This document shows positions 1-9,213 of a DNA stretch of 26,578 bases, one piece after another. The translations under genes were made by a program, and so were the position numbers. The notes under the pieces were generated by a model. The model ran no database searches. It was not told the origin of the DNA and saw only the letters and a program-made list of their open reading frames with translations. Within the stretch, counting starts at the first letter, position 1. Each line of letters begins with the position of its first letter. The stretch is from Nemertoderma westbladi (Eukaryota > Xenacoelomorpha > Nemertodermatida > Nemertodermatidae): positions 1 through 26,578 of the forward strand of contig JAUCBJ010004799.1 in assembly GCA_032718475.1 (NCBI GenBank), read 5' to 3'.

Positions 1-528
1 ATTTTTAAATATCTCCTACTTACAATAGCTAACAATTCTAAACTATACTATACGCTACCTTCAGAATTTGTATAATATACTTAGCGTATATTAAACAATA
101 CTTCCTACTGTAAGGGTCCAGTAGTATACCGCTTACCAGATCCTAGTAACGATGTATCTTACTATGAGACTCTAGTAATGTATACGGGCTTGTACAGTAT
201 CTGACAACAAATCCCAGTCCAGGATATCTAAACAAACAGATATAGTACACAAACGACTACTGGCGAGGAACAGAGCCTTGTATCTATTCTATGTACGTGA
301 GCGGGTCGAATGCCTACGTACTAGACAGAAGGATACCTGTCCTCTAACCGGTGAGGCAGATGTACAGTTACCGTAACAGACCAAACTCACGGGAAAACAA
401 TCCCCGCGCAGCGAATCCTAACTATCACTGACAGTCCTAAATACAGTAACTTGCCGCGGTGTGATTTATATGGTTTATATACGAACTAGGTGGTTAACAG
501 ACCTAGTGTAACAACACTGACAGTCCTG

Positions 529-632
529 AATCAGTCGAAAAGGGGTCGTACCTAAATGTAACAATAACTGATCCCCCTGTACGAAATCAGTCTAAAGGGT
601 CAGGCCTAAATGAAACAATAACTGCTGGACAA
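529..632. repeat. Two diverged copies of a ~55-bp tandem repeat
   Basis: The pattern AATCAGTC, then AAAGGGTC or AAGGGGTC, then CCTAAATG, then AACAATAACTG occurs twice with a spacing of about 55 bp. The copies differ by several substitutions. Confidence 0.6.
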
Positions 633-1223
633 CACAACAGTTTAATAACGAAAGTGAAATACTCCTTATTGCCGCAACTAAATCAGATCCTAATTTTACA
701 AATACAGACAATTTCCACCTAAAGTAATGTATAGTACGCTATAGCTAGTAGAACTTTAAGGGCGATATGTTTTAGGGCGTGTGTGTGTGGGTGTGTTACA
801 AATAAAACAATTTCGAGTAATTCCTTTTACTAGGTTTTAGTGATTTTCTGACTAAATGATACCGTGCGCTAGCTACTAAAATAAACTAGTCGCGTTTGTA
901 GAACTTTATACTCACGAACGACGTCAAAGCTCTCTTCTTCCTATCCACAACCCAATGGGCAACCACAGTGTTAGTAACTACACCCGTGATCGGCACTAAT
1001 ACCAGATTCTGGTTGTAAGATAAGAATAGGGGTTAATCGCTACCGTACGTTAGCTGATCTGGTATACTAATTTAATTCTAGAACTTTGTTGCTGCGGTAG
1101 TTAGCAGCAATACCTATCAGTACGTGGCAAGGCGCGGTAGGATATTAATAAACCTCCCTAGGCCAAGCAGTGTGCCGGTAGCAGAAATACTCCTTGCCTG
1201 ATCAAATAGCTAACTCCAGACAA

Positions 1224-1239
1224 GGGGGGGGGGGGGGGG
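1224..1239 (+). repeat. Homopolymer run of 16 G
   Basis: An uninterrupted G run directly follows CAGACAA. It is the first of several long G or C tracts in the window. Its length may be unreliable in an assembly. Confidence 0.9.
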
Positions 1240-1410
1240 TACTAATGTACGTTCTACAAAGCGAACCGGTACCAAACAGTCAGTGCTATGAATCACTAAA
1301 TTATGGAACGTATGCTGTCCGTGCCTAATGTGTACTCGCGTACTGACGAATGGCAATAGTTCGCACCTGTAGGAAGTACAGGTTAACCCAGGGATTCGTA
1401 GGACTTGACA

Positions 1411-1442
1411 ATTATAATAATAATATAATAATAATATAATTA
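1411..1442. repeat. AT-rich (TAA)n-like microsatellite
   Basis: A short run of ATAATA and TAATAT units ends in TAATTATTT. It is a simple-sequence repeat with no coding content. Confidence 0.8.
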
Positions 1443-1890
1443 TTTGATCCTAAATTTGCGGCGTCCAGTACGGTGTCACGCTTACCCTGATCTATAGGTC
1501 TTACGGCGGGCAAGGGCGTCGAACAAAGTCTTACCTTCTCACAAAGCGGGCGCTGCATAGCAAGTTGAGCATTTCGAAGGGGCAAAGGGGGTGCGCGGTC
1601 AATCCAATGTGGGCGCTAGCGTGTTGTGGACATCCCTTCCCTGCATTGCTTACGGCCTAACGGTCTAGGCTGCCATCTCCCTGGTGTTCGGCTGTCCCGA
1701 AGTCGGACCAAAAGAAAACATGTCAGGAAATTGCAGTATATTTACAGTTTTACAAAAGGATTTATCAAAATAAGTTTCAACAAGAAACCGAAATTAACTA
1801 ATTTTACAAGAATAAACGATAATAATATCAGGTTCTAAGAAGTGAGTGACGGAAGTTATAAGGTATATAGCCGTGATAACCGAAGGCAAA

Positions 1891-2126
1891 CCGGCCTTTT
1901 ATACTAGAAATTGCACATGGAAACTAAACAGAAATTTCCACAGCTTCACAATTGAGCAATGAAGTGCGTCGTGCCCTATGATTGGCCCAGCTCATCGTTC
2001 AACGCAGTCCGGCCCTTACACTAAATCTGGGACATGGAATCCTAACAGAATTTTCCACTGCCTCACATTTGAGCAATAAGATAATTTATGCCCTATGATT
2101 GGCCTGGCTCATTATTCGCTACGTTG
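1891..2126. repeat. Two tandem copies of a ~118-bp unit carrying CCAAT-type motifs
   Basis: The units begin with CCGGCC at 1891 and 2009. Both contain in order a GGACATGGAA or GCACATGGAA string, AACAGAA, TTTCCAC, TGAGCAAT, and CCCTATGATTGGCC followed by GCTCAT. The repeated GATTGGC is an inverted CCAAT box, and a third ATTGGCC follows at about 2138. No associated gene is visible, so any promoter role is speculative. Confidence 0.7.
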
Positions 2127-2190
2127 TACGCTTCTCATTGGCCTACCAATTAGCACCACACGAAAATAAATGGCCCCAAAATACAAATTT

Positions 2191-2267
2191 CCCGACTGGG
2201 ATTCGAACTCGTAACCTACGTAATGTAACCAACGCCTTAACCATCTGACCACTACGCCACGAGAGTA
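2191..2267 (-). repeat. tRNA-derived SINE head (degenerate tRNA-like sequence)
   Basis: Read on the minus strand, an A-box-like GTGGCGTAGTGGTCA (2246-2260) is followed about 36 nt later by a B box GAGTTCGAATCCC (2198-2210). This is the internal RNA polymerase III promoter layout of tRNA genes. The acceptor, anticodon and T stems do not pair properly, so it is probably a tRNA-derived SINE head or a tRNA pseudogene, not a functional tRNA. Any SINE body would lie at lower coordinates; no poly-A tail or TSD was recognised. Confidence 0.55.
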
Positions 2268-2447
2268 CCTAAGGGTTTTATGTGTACAAATATAAATAGG
2301 CATATTACATTACTGTAATTTAATCAAAATACGTCGGATTTTCAAAAGTTTTTACGTTAAAGTTAAACTACAAATGCTACCTTATAGTGAAATAATTCAT
2401 CAATTATACTGTCTGACTGTATTATACTACATTACAGCATTATAGGT
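2268..2447. other. AT-rich intergenic or intronic DNA, nothing recognised
   Basis: AT-rich sequence without long ORFs, repeats or recognisable signals, between the SINE head and the start of duplicated unit 1. Confidence 0.5.
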
Positions 2448-2699
2448 ACTGACTCACTGATTCTGTGATATGTACAGTTGTAAATACTGTATGATAGGCC
2501 TAATTGCTGAATTGCGATAAAGTAGTCCATAGTATAAGTCGTTTTGTTTTATTCACTGTTCTACTTTCTCCTGTTTTATTATGTGCAGTTTTGTTTATAC
2601 GCTTCTATGACAGCGGGTCTCCACCCACATAATATAATAATAATAAATGATAAAGGTAATTTATTAATTACGGTAATTTCAGTATTTTAGTACCGGTAC

Positions 2700-3625
2700 C
2701 GGAAGAAAGGCCCGCCTCTGTAACCTGATCCTTTCCTTCATTTTTTAAAGTGACTGTTTATTGTTTTGGTTAGAAAATCCTGCCTCTGTAACCCGCCCCT
2801 TTCCCTCAATTAGTTAAAAGATCGTTTATTGTTTTGGTTAGAAAATCCCGCCTCTATAACCTGCTCCTTTCCCTCAATTAGTTAAGTGATCGTTTATTAT
2901 TTTGGATAGAAAATCCCGCCTCTGTAACCTGCTCCTTTCCCTGATTTGGTAAAGTGATTGTTTATTGTTTTGGTTAGAAGAACCCGTCTCTTTAACCTGC
3001 TCCTTTCCCTCAATTGGTAATGTTATCGTTTATTGTTTAGGTTAGAAAAGAAGACCATCTATGTAACCTGCTCCTTTCCTTCATTTGGTAAAGTGATTGT
3101 TTATTGTTTTGGTTAGAAAATCCCGCCTCTGTAACCCGCCCCTTTCCCTCAATTAGTTAAATGATCGTTTATTGTTTTGGTTTGAAAATCCGGCCTCTGT
3201 AACCTGCTCCTTTCCTTCAATTAGTTAAGTGCTCGTTTATTGTTTTGATTAGTAAATCCCGCTTCTGTAATCTGCTCCTTTCCCTGATTTGGTAAAGTGA
3301 TCGTTTATTGTTTTGGTTAGAAAAGCCCGCCTCTTTAACCTGCTTCTTTCCTCAATTGGTAATGTTATCGTTTATTGTTTTGGTTAGAAAAGACCATCCA
3401 TGTAACCTGCTCCTTTCCTTCATTTGGTAAAGTGATAGTTTATGGTTTTGGTTAGAAAATCCCGCCTCTGTAACGCTCCTTTCCCTGATTTGATAAAGTG
3501 ACCGTTTATTATTTTGGTTAGAAAGGCCAGCCTCTATAACCTGCTCCTTTTCCTTCATTTGGTAAAGTGACTGTTTATTGTTTTGGTTAGAAAATCCGGC
3601 CTTTCTAACCTGCTCCTTTCCATCA
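2700..3625. repeat. 68-bp minisatellite array, copy 1
   Basis: About 13 to 14 tandem copies of a unit whose landmarks are GGTTAGAAAATCCCGCCTCT, GTAACCTGCTCCTTTCC, a TCAATTAGTTAA or GATTTGGTAAAG variant, GTGATCGTTTATTGTTTT. TAAC landmarks at 2721, 2789, 2857, 2925 and 2993 give a constant 68-bp period. The two spacer variants alternate. Because 68 is not a multiple of three, the open frames in the array are accidental. Confidence 0.95.
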
Positions 3626-4302
3626 ATTGTAATTGTTTTTGGCTATAAAATGAGTGTTTTGCTACGTCATGTGGTAATCAATTATCGACAACAACTACAA
3701 ACTATTAAATTTAGAGTCTTTTACCACAGGCGGATATGGAAATCTATCTCATAGTCTATAAATCATGGAATCATGGAATGTTTTGGCACAGGCATAGTGA
3801 AACCAACTGTCCGACAGACCAGAAATCAACAAATTTTGAATGTTTAGGCATAGGCATGTTGAAATCAACTGTCTGATACTATAGTCCAGAAATCAGCAGT
3901 CTGACAGTTTGAAGAAATACATACATAAAAAGTCATTAAAGGACAACAAAAGTCATTAAAGGGACAACAAAAGTCATTATGCACAATTCGTAAAAAAAGG
4001 AGGACAAAAAAAAGTCAAATAAAAGGACATAAAAAATCACTGCCTTTTATCTTATATAAAGCCTTCCCGATGGTATAATAGAAACTCTATAATAATAGGA
4101 ACTCTATAGAAACTATATACAACCTGTATTATATAAATTTAAATTAAGTTAAGTAACTTAGGGAATATGACTGTAGGGGTGTGAGATCAAGTTGTTTTAG
4201 TATAATAATATTTTAAAAATTCAAAAGGTGACAACTACAGTAATATGATCAATCACTAAAAATTTAATATTTTATTATTAGCTTTCGATAGCTCTCTTAA
4301 TA

Positions 4303-4352
4303 TTTTTCAAATAAACGATATTCTAGATATAGAATATCGTTTATTTGAAAAA
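4303..4352. repeat. Perfect 22-bp inverted repeat (50-bp hairpin), copy 1
   Basis: Arms of 22 nt, starting TTTTTCAAATAAACG and ending CGTTTATTTGAAAAA, surround a 6-nt AGATAT centre with no mismatch. The same 50-bp palindrome is present in unit 2 at 20162-20211. Confidence 0.95.
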
Positions 4353-4392
4353 GATTGATTTGATAAGGGATCCGGTTTAGTGTATTTATATA

Positions 4393-4773
4393 ATATTTGT
4401 AAGCATAAAATAATAAATAAATAAAATATTATTTTAAATATACCTAGATCGACCTCAGAAAAAATTCATATATTACTTTATCACGAGCTTTCGATATAAT
4501 ATTTTTTCAAGTGTTTTTTATCTTTTTCTATAGTTAAATCGGTTCGCCTGAGAAATACGAAATAGGAAAGACGTATACAAACTTTCTAGAATTTTAAATT
4601 GTGCTTATATTGTTAATTTATTTAATTTATAAATAGTTGGTTTTCAACACTTGAAAAAGATATACATATTATATCGAAAGATAGTGATAAAGTAATATAT
4701 TAATTTTTCTGAGGTCAATATATGTTTAATTAAAATAATATTTTATTTATTTATTATTTTATGCTTACAAATA
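4393..4773. repeat. Foldback element, copy 1
   Basis: The left arm (4393-4514) starts TATTTGTAAGCATAAAATAA and runs through GACCTCAGAAAAA and GCTTTCGATATAAT to TTTTCAAGTG. The right arm (4648-4773) repeats these as reverse complements, ending TATGCTTACAAATA. The unpaired centre is about 130 bp. It looks like a non-autonomous foldback transposon; no TSD was established. A second copy lies at 21098-21513. Confidence 0.8.
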
Positions 4774-4796
4774 TATATAAAGGGTCCTAAATAATA

Positions 4797-5132
4797 TGAC
4801 TCAACCTAGAGTTCAATGGGGTCGGTCTGGAGTTCATATGTGGCAAACAAGATCTGACTCATCATCGAGTTTGTCTTATGTAGGAAGATATCAAGATCGT
4901 CGAGTTGGGGCTGATCTTTCTCCCATAATTATGTAACGAGTTTGAATGATAGACATTTACCAGTGTTATTCCTTTGAAACGACTGCCGAAAAGTTTCGAA
5001 AGACGATATTGAGTTTGTTTTCCTTCAATAAGAGTTTGTCTCTATAGTCTATTGAGGAGTCCGTATCGATGGCTCGATGTCATTCGGCTTTTCGAAATGT
5101 TGACACGGAATCACATGGCACCTATTGAGTCA
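4797..5132. mobile_element. Putative ~336-bp MITE with TGACTCAA ends, copy 1
   Basis: The segment starts TGACTCAA and ends TTGAGTCA, an 8-bp terminal inverted repeat, and is bounded by AT-rich sequence. The interior has higher GC than the flanks and repeats ATTGAG and GAGTTTG motifs. It has no ORF. It recurs in unit 2 at 21540-21876, so it predates the duplication. The short TIR and unclear TSD keep confidence low. Confidence 0.4.
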
Positions 5133-5266
5133 ATATATTATTATACTGTATATTGTTATATAATGATTATACTTATTGAGTTATACAAATGATATAGAAT
5201 CTCTGTTTGTACATTACAGTAATTATAATTACAATACAAAAAGTTTTCCATTCAATAATATTTTAG

Positions 5267-5335
5267 ACTTCGATGAATGCATTTACTACACGACCAATGA
5301 TTGCCATGCCAACAACGCAAACTGTAACAACACAT
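5267..5335 (+). pseudogene. Decayed calcium-binding EGF exon (N-terminal half only), copy 1
   Basis: After an acceptor-like ATATTTTAG the reading (phase 1) is DFDECIYYTTNDCHANNANC followed by NNT, then a stop (TAA) three codons later. It matches the first half of a cbEGF module: the D-x-D-E-C calcium-binding start and the first three cysteines, spaced as in the exon at 5406. The C-terminal half (PGSF-x-C-x-C and the last cysteine) and a splice donor are missing and replaced by AT-rich sequence. It lies about 70 bp upstream of the intact exon. It is probably an exon-duplication relic. The same fragment is in unit 2 at 22318. Confidence 0.7.
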
Positions 5336-5405
5336 TACAATTATAATTATTATACAATTATATTAAATTAATTGACTAAATTTTTTGAAACTTCACATAT
5401 TTTAG

Positions 5406-5528
5406 ACATCGACGAATGCCAAGATAACACTGATGATTGTCATGAGAATGCCGACTGTACCAACACACCGGGTTCATTCGATTGTACCTGCCAAGTGGGA
5501 TACACAGGAGCTGGGACGTTGTGTGAAG
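5406..5528 (+). CDS. Calcium-binding EGF-like domain exon, copy 1
   Basis: A 123-nt exon of phase 1-1 lies between acceptor CATATTTTAG and donor GAAG|GTAAGTACTG. It encodes one full cbEGF module. The module opens DIDEC, the signature of a calcium-binding EGF; six cysteines follow in family order, and the C-x-N-x4-F-x-C-x-C motif (in [12 protein letters not shown]) is the consensus for Asp/Asn beta-hydroxylation. Such modules are extracellular, bind calcium at domain junctions and occur in arrays in fibrillin-, Notch- and fibulin-like proteins. One module per symmetric exon is typical of multi-EGF genes and permits in-frame exon duplication. The parent gene cannot be named. The copy at 22457 differs at four residues (Q/H, D/N, L/S, E/V). 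Confidence 0.9.
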
Positions 5529-5599
5529 GTAAGTACTGTATTGTATAATGGGGAATTAATTTGTTTTAAAGGACAAAAATAACTCAATAGACGTCACAT

Positions 5600-6244
5600 C
5601 GTACCTTTCATTTTCAAACAACCTAAATGACAAAATTGACTTTTCCTGTAAAACGGCATTTTCGATTCTAATTTTGTTTGAAAGTAATATTCCATGATTT
5701 TGGTCTTATTTACTTTTAAATCCATTAAATGTAACGATTTTAAACAAAAATAGTTATGGTACAGTATTTGAATTATGTAACATATTCGGTAGGAAACAAT
5801 GTATAGGGATATAGGTTGTTTCAAAAAAAATATTACATTTTTTACAATGATTACTCAAAAAGCATTAAAACTCTTAAGACGAATTTGATTATTAAGTTTT
5901 AAAATTATTAAACAAATCTCCCTCTATCATAATAAACAACAGTTCTAGATCCTGATTCGTTGTTTCCAATTTTATATCAACGTTTCCCGGGCTTACTCTA
6001 TTTCTAATAGTAACATGTATTATTATTTTTTTATAGGTTGTTTTAAAAAAATAATTCTTTATCATGCCGTCTATGCAAAACTGGCATATAGGTGGTTTTG
6101 AAACGATAAATATCTCAGTTATACGTGGGAGCATGGCCTTCTAAGTGTGTTAATCGGATTCAGAATACATTTTAACATAAAGAAATGCAGAAATTACCAT
6201 TTCGGCAAAAATGGCATATAGATGGTTTCAAAATGAAAGGGACG
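5600..6244. mobile_element. 645-bp MITE private to unit 1
   Basis: Comparison with unit 2 (near 22640) shows that this block is an insertion. Its ends are inverted: CGTACCTTTCATTTTCAAAC on the left against CGTCCCTTTCATTTTGAAAC read inward from the right. It is flanked by ACAT (5596-5599 and 6245-6248), a likely 4-bp TSD. Inside, variants of ATAGGTGGTTTTGAAA and GGCATATAG recur at about 5807-5823, 6035-6050, 6083-6105 and 6212-6232. No long ORF is present, so it is non-autonomous. The superfamily is unassigned. Confidence 0.75.
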
Positions 6245-6799
6245 ACATTATCGACAGTAAATTTACCGATTTTAACATTTACTACCAGATTTGGTTATAT
6301 TTTATCTTCGCAATAATTTTTCTTGTCCGTTTAAATCACTCATGATGTCCTTTTTTTTCACTTTTTATGTCCTCCAGAAATCTACCGTTAGGTTCCTTGC
6401 TACCGGTTTCTCTACTGCTGTTCTCTTAGGCTATATGTACCGGTATTAGTATATATACTGTAGAGCACTATTTTGCAGTATTGCATTGTATGTAGGTATA
6501 AAGCATACTGTATGCCTTACTGACTCACTGAATCTGTGATATGTACAATTGTAAATATGATAGGCCTAATTGCTGAATTGCGATAAAGTAGTCCATAGTA
6601 TAAGTCGTTTTGTTTTATTCACTGTTCATATTTCTCCTGTTTTATTATGTGCAGTTTTGTTTATACGCTTCTATGACAGCGGGTCTCCACCCACATAATA
6701 TAATAATAATAAATGATAAAGGTAATTTATTAATTACGGTAATTTCAGTATTTTAGTACCGGTACCGGTTTTACATAGTTTATTGTTATGTTCATGACA

Positions 6800-7945
6800 T
6801 AGTTTATTGTTTTGGTTAGAAAATCCCGCCTCTGTAACATGCTCCTTTCCCTGATTTGGTAAAGTGACCGTTTATTGTTTTGTTTAGAAAGGCCCGCCTC
6901 TGTAACCTGATCCTTTCCTTCATTTGGTAAAGTGACTGTTTATTGTTTTGGTTAGAAAATCCCGCCTCTGTAACCCGCCCCTTTCCCTCAATCAGTTAAA
7001 TGATCGTTTAATGTTTTGTTTAGAAAATCCCGCCTCTGTAGCCTGCTAATTTCCCTGATTTGGTAAAGTGACCGTGTATTGTTTTGGTTAGAAAGCCCCG
7101 CCTCTGTAACCTGCTCCTTTCCTTCATTTGGTAAAGTGACTGTTTATTGTTTTGGTTAGAAAATCCCGCCTCTGTAACCCGCCCCTTTCCCTCAATTAGT
7201 TAAATGATCGTTTATTGTTTTGGTTAGAAAATCCCGCCTCTGTAACCTGCTCCTTTCCCTCAATTAGTTAAGTGATCGTTTATTGTTTTGGTTAGAAAAG
7301 CCCGCCTCTTTAACCTGCTCCTTACCCTCAATTGTTAATGTTATCGTTTATTGTTTTGGTTAGAAAAGAAGACCATCTATGTAACCTGCTCCTTTCCTTC
7401 ATTTGGTAAAGTGATTGTTTATTGTTTTGGTTAGAAACTTCCGCCTCTGTAACCCACCCCTTTCCCTCAATTAGTTAAATGATCGTTTATTGTTTTGGTT
7501 AGAAAATCCCGCCTCTGTAACCTGCTCCTTTCCTTCAATTAGTTAAGTGATCGTTTATTGTTTTGATTGAAAATCCCGCTTCTGTAACCTGCTCCTTTCC
7601 CTGATTTGGTAAAGTGATCGTTTATTATTTTGGTTAGAAAAGCCCGCCTCTTTAACCTGCTCCTTTCCTCAATTGGTAATGTTATCGTTTATTGTTTTGG
7701 TTAGAAAAGACCATCCATGTAACCTGCTCCTTTCCTTCATTTGGTAAAGTGATAGTTTATTGTTTTGGTTAGAAAATCCCGCCTCTGTAACGCTCCTTTC
7801 CCTGATTTGATAAAGTGACCGTTTATTGTTTTTTTTAGAAAGGCCAGCCTCTATAACCTGCTCCTTTTCCTTCATTTGGTAAAGTGACTGTTTATTGTTT
7901 TGTTTAGAAAATCCGGCCTCTCTAACCTGCTCCTTTCCATCAATT
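6800..7945. repeat. 68-bp minisatellite array, copy 2
   Basis: Same 68-bp unit as at 2700-3625, with about 17 copies, several more than in array 1. The last units of both arrays, including the shortened CTGTAACGCTCCTTTCC unit and the ATGTAACC variant, correspond in order. The arrays therefore were duplicated together and later gained or lost interior units. Confidence 0.95.
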
Positions 7946-8384
7946 GTAATTGTTTTTGGCTATAAAATGAGTGTTTTGCTACGTCATGTGGTAATCAATT
8001 ATCGACAACAACCACAAACTATTAAATTTAGAGTCTTTTACCACAGGCGCATATGGAAATCTATCCCATAGTCTATAAATCATGTAATTGTGAATGTTTT
8101 GGCACAGGCATAGTGAAACCAACTGTCCGACAGACCAGAAATCAACAAATTTTGAATGTTTACGCATAGGCATGTTGAAATCAACTGTCTGATACTGTAG
8201 TCCAGAAATCAGCAGTCTGACAGTTTGAAGAAATACATACATAAAAAGTCATTAAAGGACAACAAAAGTCATTAAAGGGACAACAAAAGTCATTATGCAC
8301 AATTCGAAAAAAAGGAGGATAAAAAAAGTCAAATAAAAGGACATAAAAAATCACTGCCTTTTATCTTATACAAAGCCTTCCCGA

Positions 8385-9213
8385 TAGTGGGGTCGCTTAA
8401 GGCTGAAATATAGCAAAATCGTTAATTGCTGGACAAAAGCATGAAAATGTGACTATATATGTAAAAAAATGTGTAGATTAATCTGAGCCTGTGTACCAAA
8501 AAAATTGACTACTTCCCTAGCAACAGGGTGACTTTTTCATAGCAACCGGATACTTTTGGTCGTATCTGTTATTGAAACTCGCCATATAGAAAAATTACGA
8601 TTATATTACTGGGTTGGTTTAAAAATAGAAGTCGAGTACACGTTTCCATAGCAACAAGGTGACCTTTCCCTAGCAACCGTTGTATATTTAATGTAATTAT
8701 GATTGAAACTTGGGATAAATAACCTGGCTAGCAATAGAAGATGGTTAATAGTGTATTCGGGGCTGATACACGTTTCCTTAGCAACAAGATGACCTTTCCC
8801 TAGCAACTGCCTGCAATTCTGATTGAAATTTGGGATCATGTTGGGATAATCAACCTGTATAGCAATATAAGGCCCATGTGAAGAATACCAGACTTTCTGC
8901 TGTTATATTTCACTTTGCAGTTACTCCCTTGTGAAGAATACCAGGTTTTCACCAAAACCACATTTTACAGAAGGGCTGAATCTAACCAAAACAATAAACG
9001 AATTAGTATATGTACAGGTTATAAGAGAGAAATAAGCGCTATAAAACATTTAATAAAGATAAATTTAAAAAATAAAAATCTTCATATATAAAATTCCAAT
9101 AAAAAGTCGACCGAAAAGTGAAATCCTGGTATTCTTCACGTGCGGCATGGGCGAATATAAGATTATTAGTAGTTATATTAGAGCTGATTGATACACGTTT
9201 CCATAAAAATATT
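8385..9213. repeat. Left terminal inverted repeat of the Academ-like element
   Basis: It is the reverse complement of about 19420-19931 with scattered differences, and is about 540 bp once the MITE at 8872-9153 is removed. It contains regularly spaced strings of the form GTTTCCATAGCAACAAGGTG followed by ACCTTTCCCTAGCAAC, near 8642 and 8772, with a variant at 8511. These are probably subterminal transposase-binding repeats. Homology resumes after the MITE at 9162 (TTATTAGTAGTTATATT) and fades near 9213. Confidence 0.85.
8872..9153. mobile_element. 282-bp MITE with 8-bp TSD, inside the left Academ TIR
   Basis: It interrupts the left TIR; the right TIR gives the uninterrupted sequence. The flanks duplicate AATATAAG (8864-8871, 9154-9161). 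The ends are GCCCATGTGAAGAATACCAG on the left and, read inward from the right, CGCCCATG-CCGCACG-TGAAGAATACCAG, so the left end lacks seven inner bases and possibly the terminal C. TGTGAAGAATACCAG recurs internally near 8931. The 8-bp TSD is compatible with hAT, but the termini are not diagnostic. Confidence 0.8.

Larger units (their letters stand above)
1..1850. other. Gene-free region with diffuse internal repeats; possible old retroelement 5' region
   Basis: No convincing coding sequence is seen on either strand. CpG and GC content look higher than in the AT-rich introns downstream. The motif TAGAACTTT recurs near 751, 898 and 1079, each time shortly after a TAGCTA-like string. GAAATACTCCTT occurs near 657 and 1184. 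Long leaders built of degenerate internal repeats also occur in the LTR element at 11924-14277, so a retroelement leader or LTR, possibly on the minus strand, is a guess. No LTR pair, TSD or protein supports it. Confidence 0.3.
2448..6310. repeat. Segmental duplication, unit 1
   Basis: This block matches unit 2 (6522 to about 22710) in the same orientation and order: a leader with TGACTCACTG and TGCTGAATTGCGATAAAG, a 68-bp minisatellite, a flank ending CTTCCCGAT, hairpin and foldback sequence, a decayed EGF exon, an intact EGF exon and a downstream intron. Unit 1 lacks the Academ-like insertion of unit 2, and its CCCGATGGTATAATAG near 4069-4084 is the uninterrupted target site. Unit 1 carries its own private insertion, the MITE at 5600-6244. 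Exact breakpoints need an alignment. The spacer 6311-6521 holds no gene. Confidence 0.85.

Noticed and set aside
2191-2267. Functional tRNA gene
   Set aside because: A and B boxes are present but acceptor, anticodon and T stems do not pair.
2700-3625. Short protein with NQN/LYQ-type repeats on the minus strand (also at 7669-7875)
   Set aside because: It lies wholly in the 68-bp minisatellite, whose period is not a multiple of three; the frame shifts every unit.
2700-7945. CRISPR array
   Set aside because: Units are directly adjoining 68-bp repeats without unique spacers, in a eukaryotic genome.
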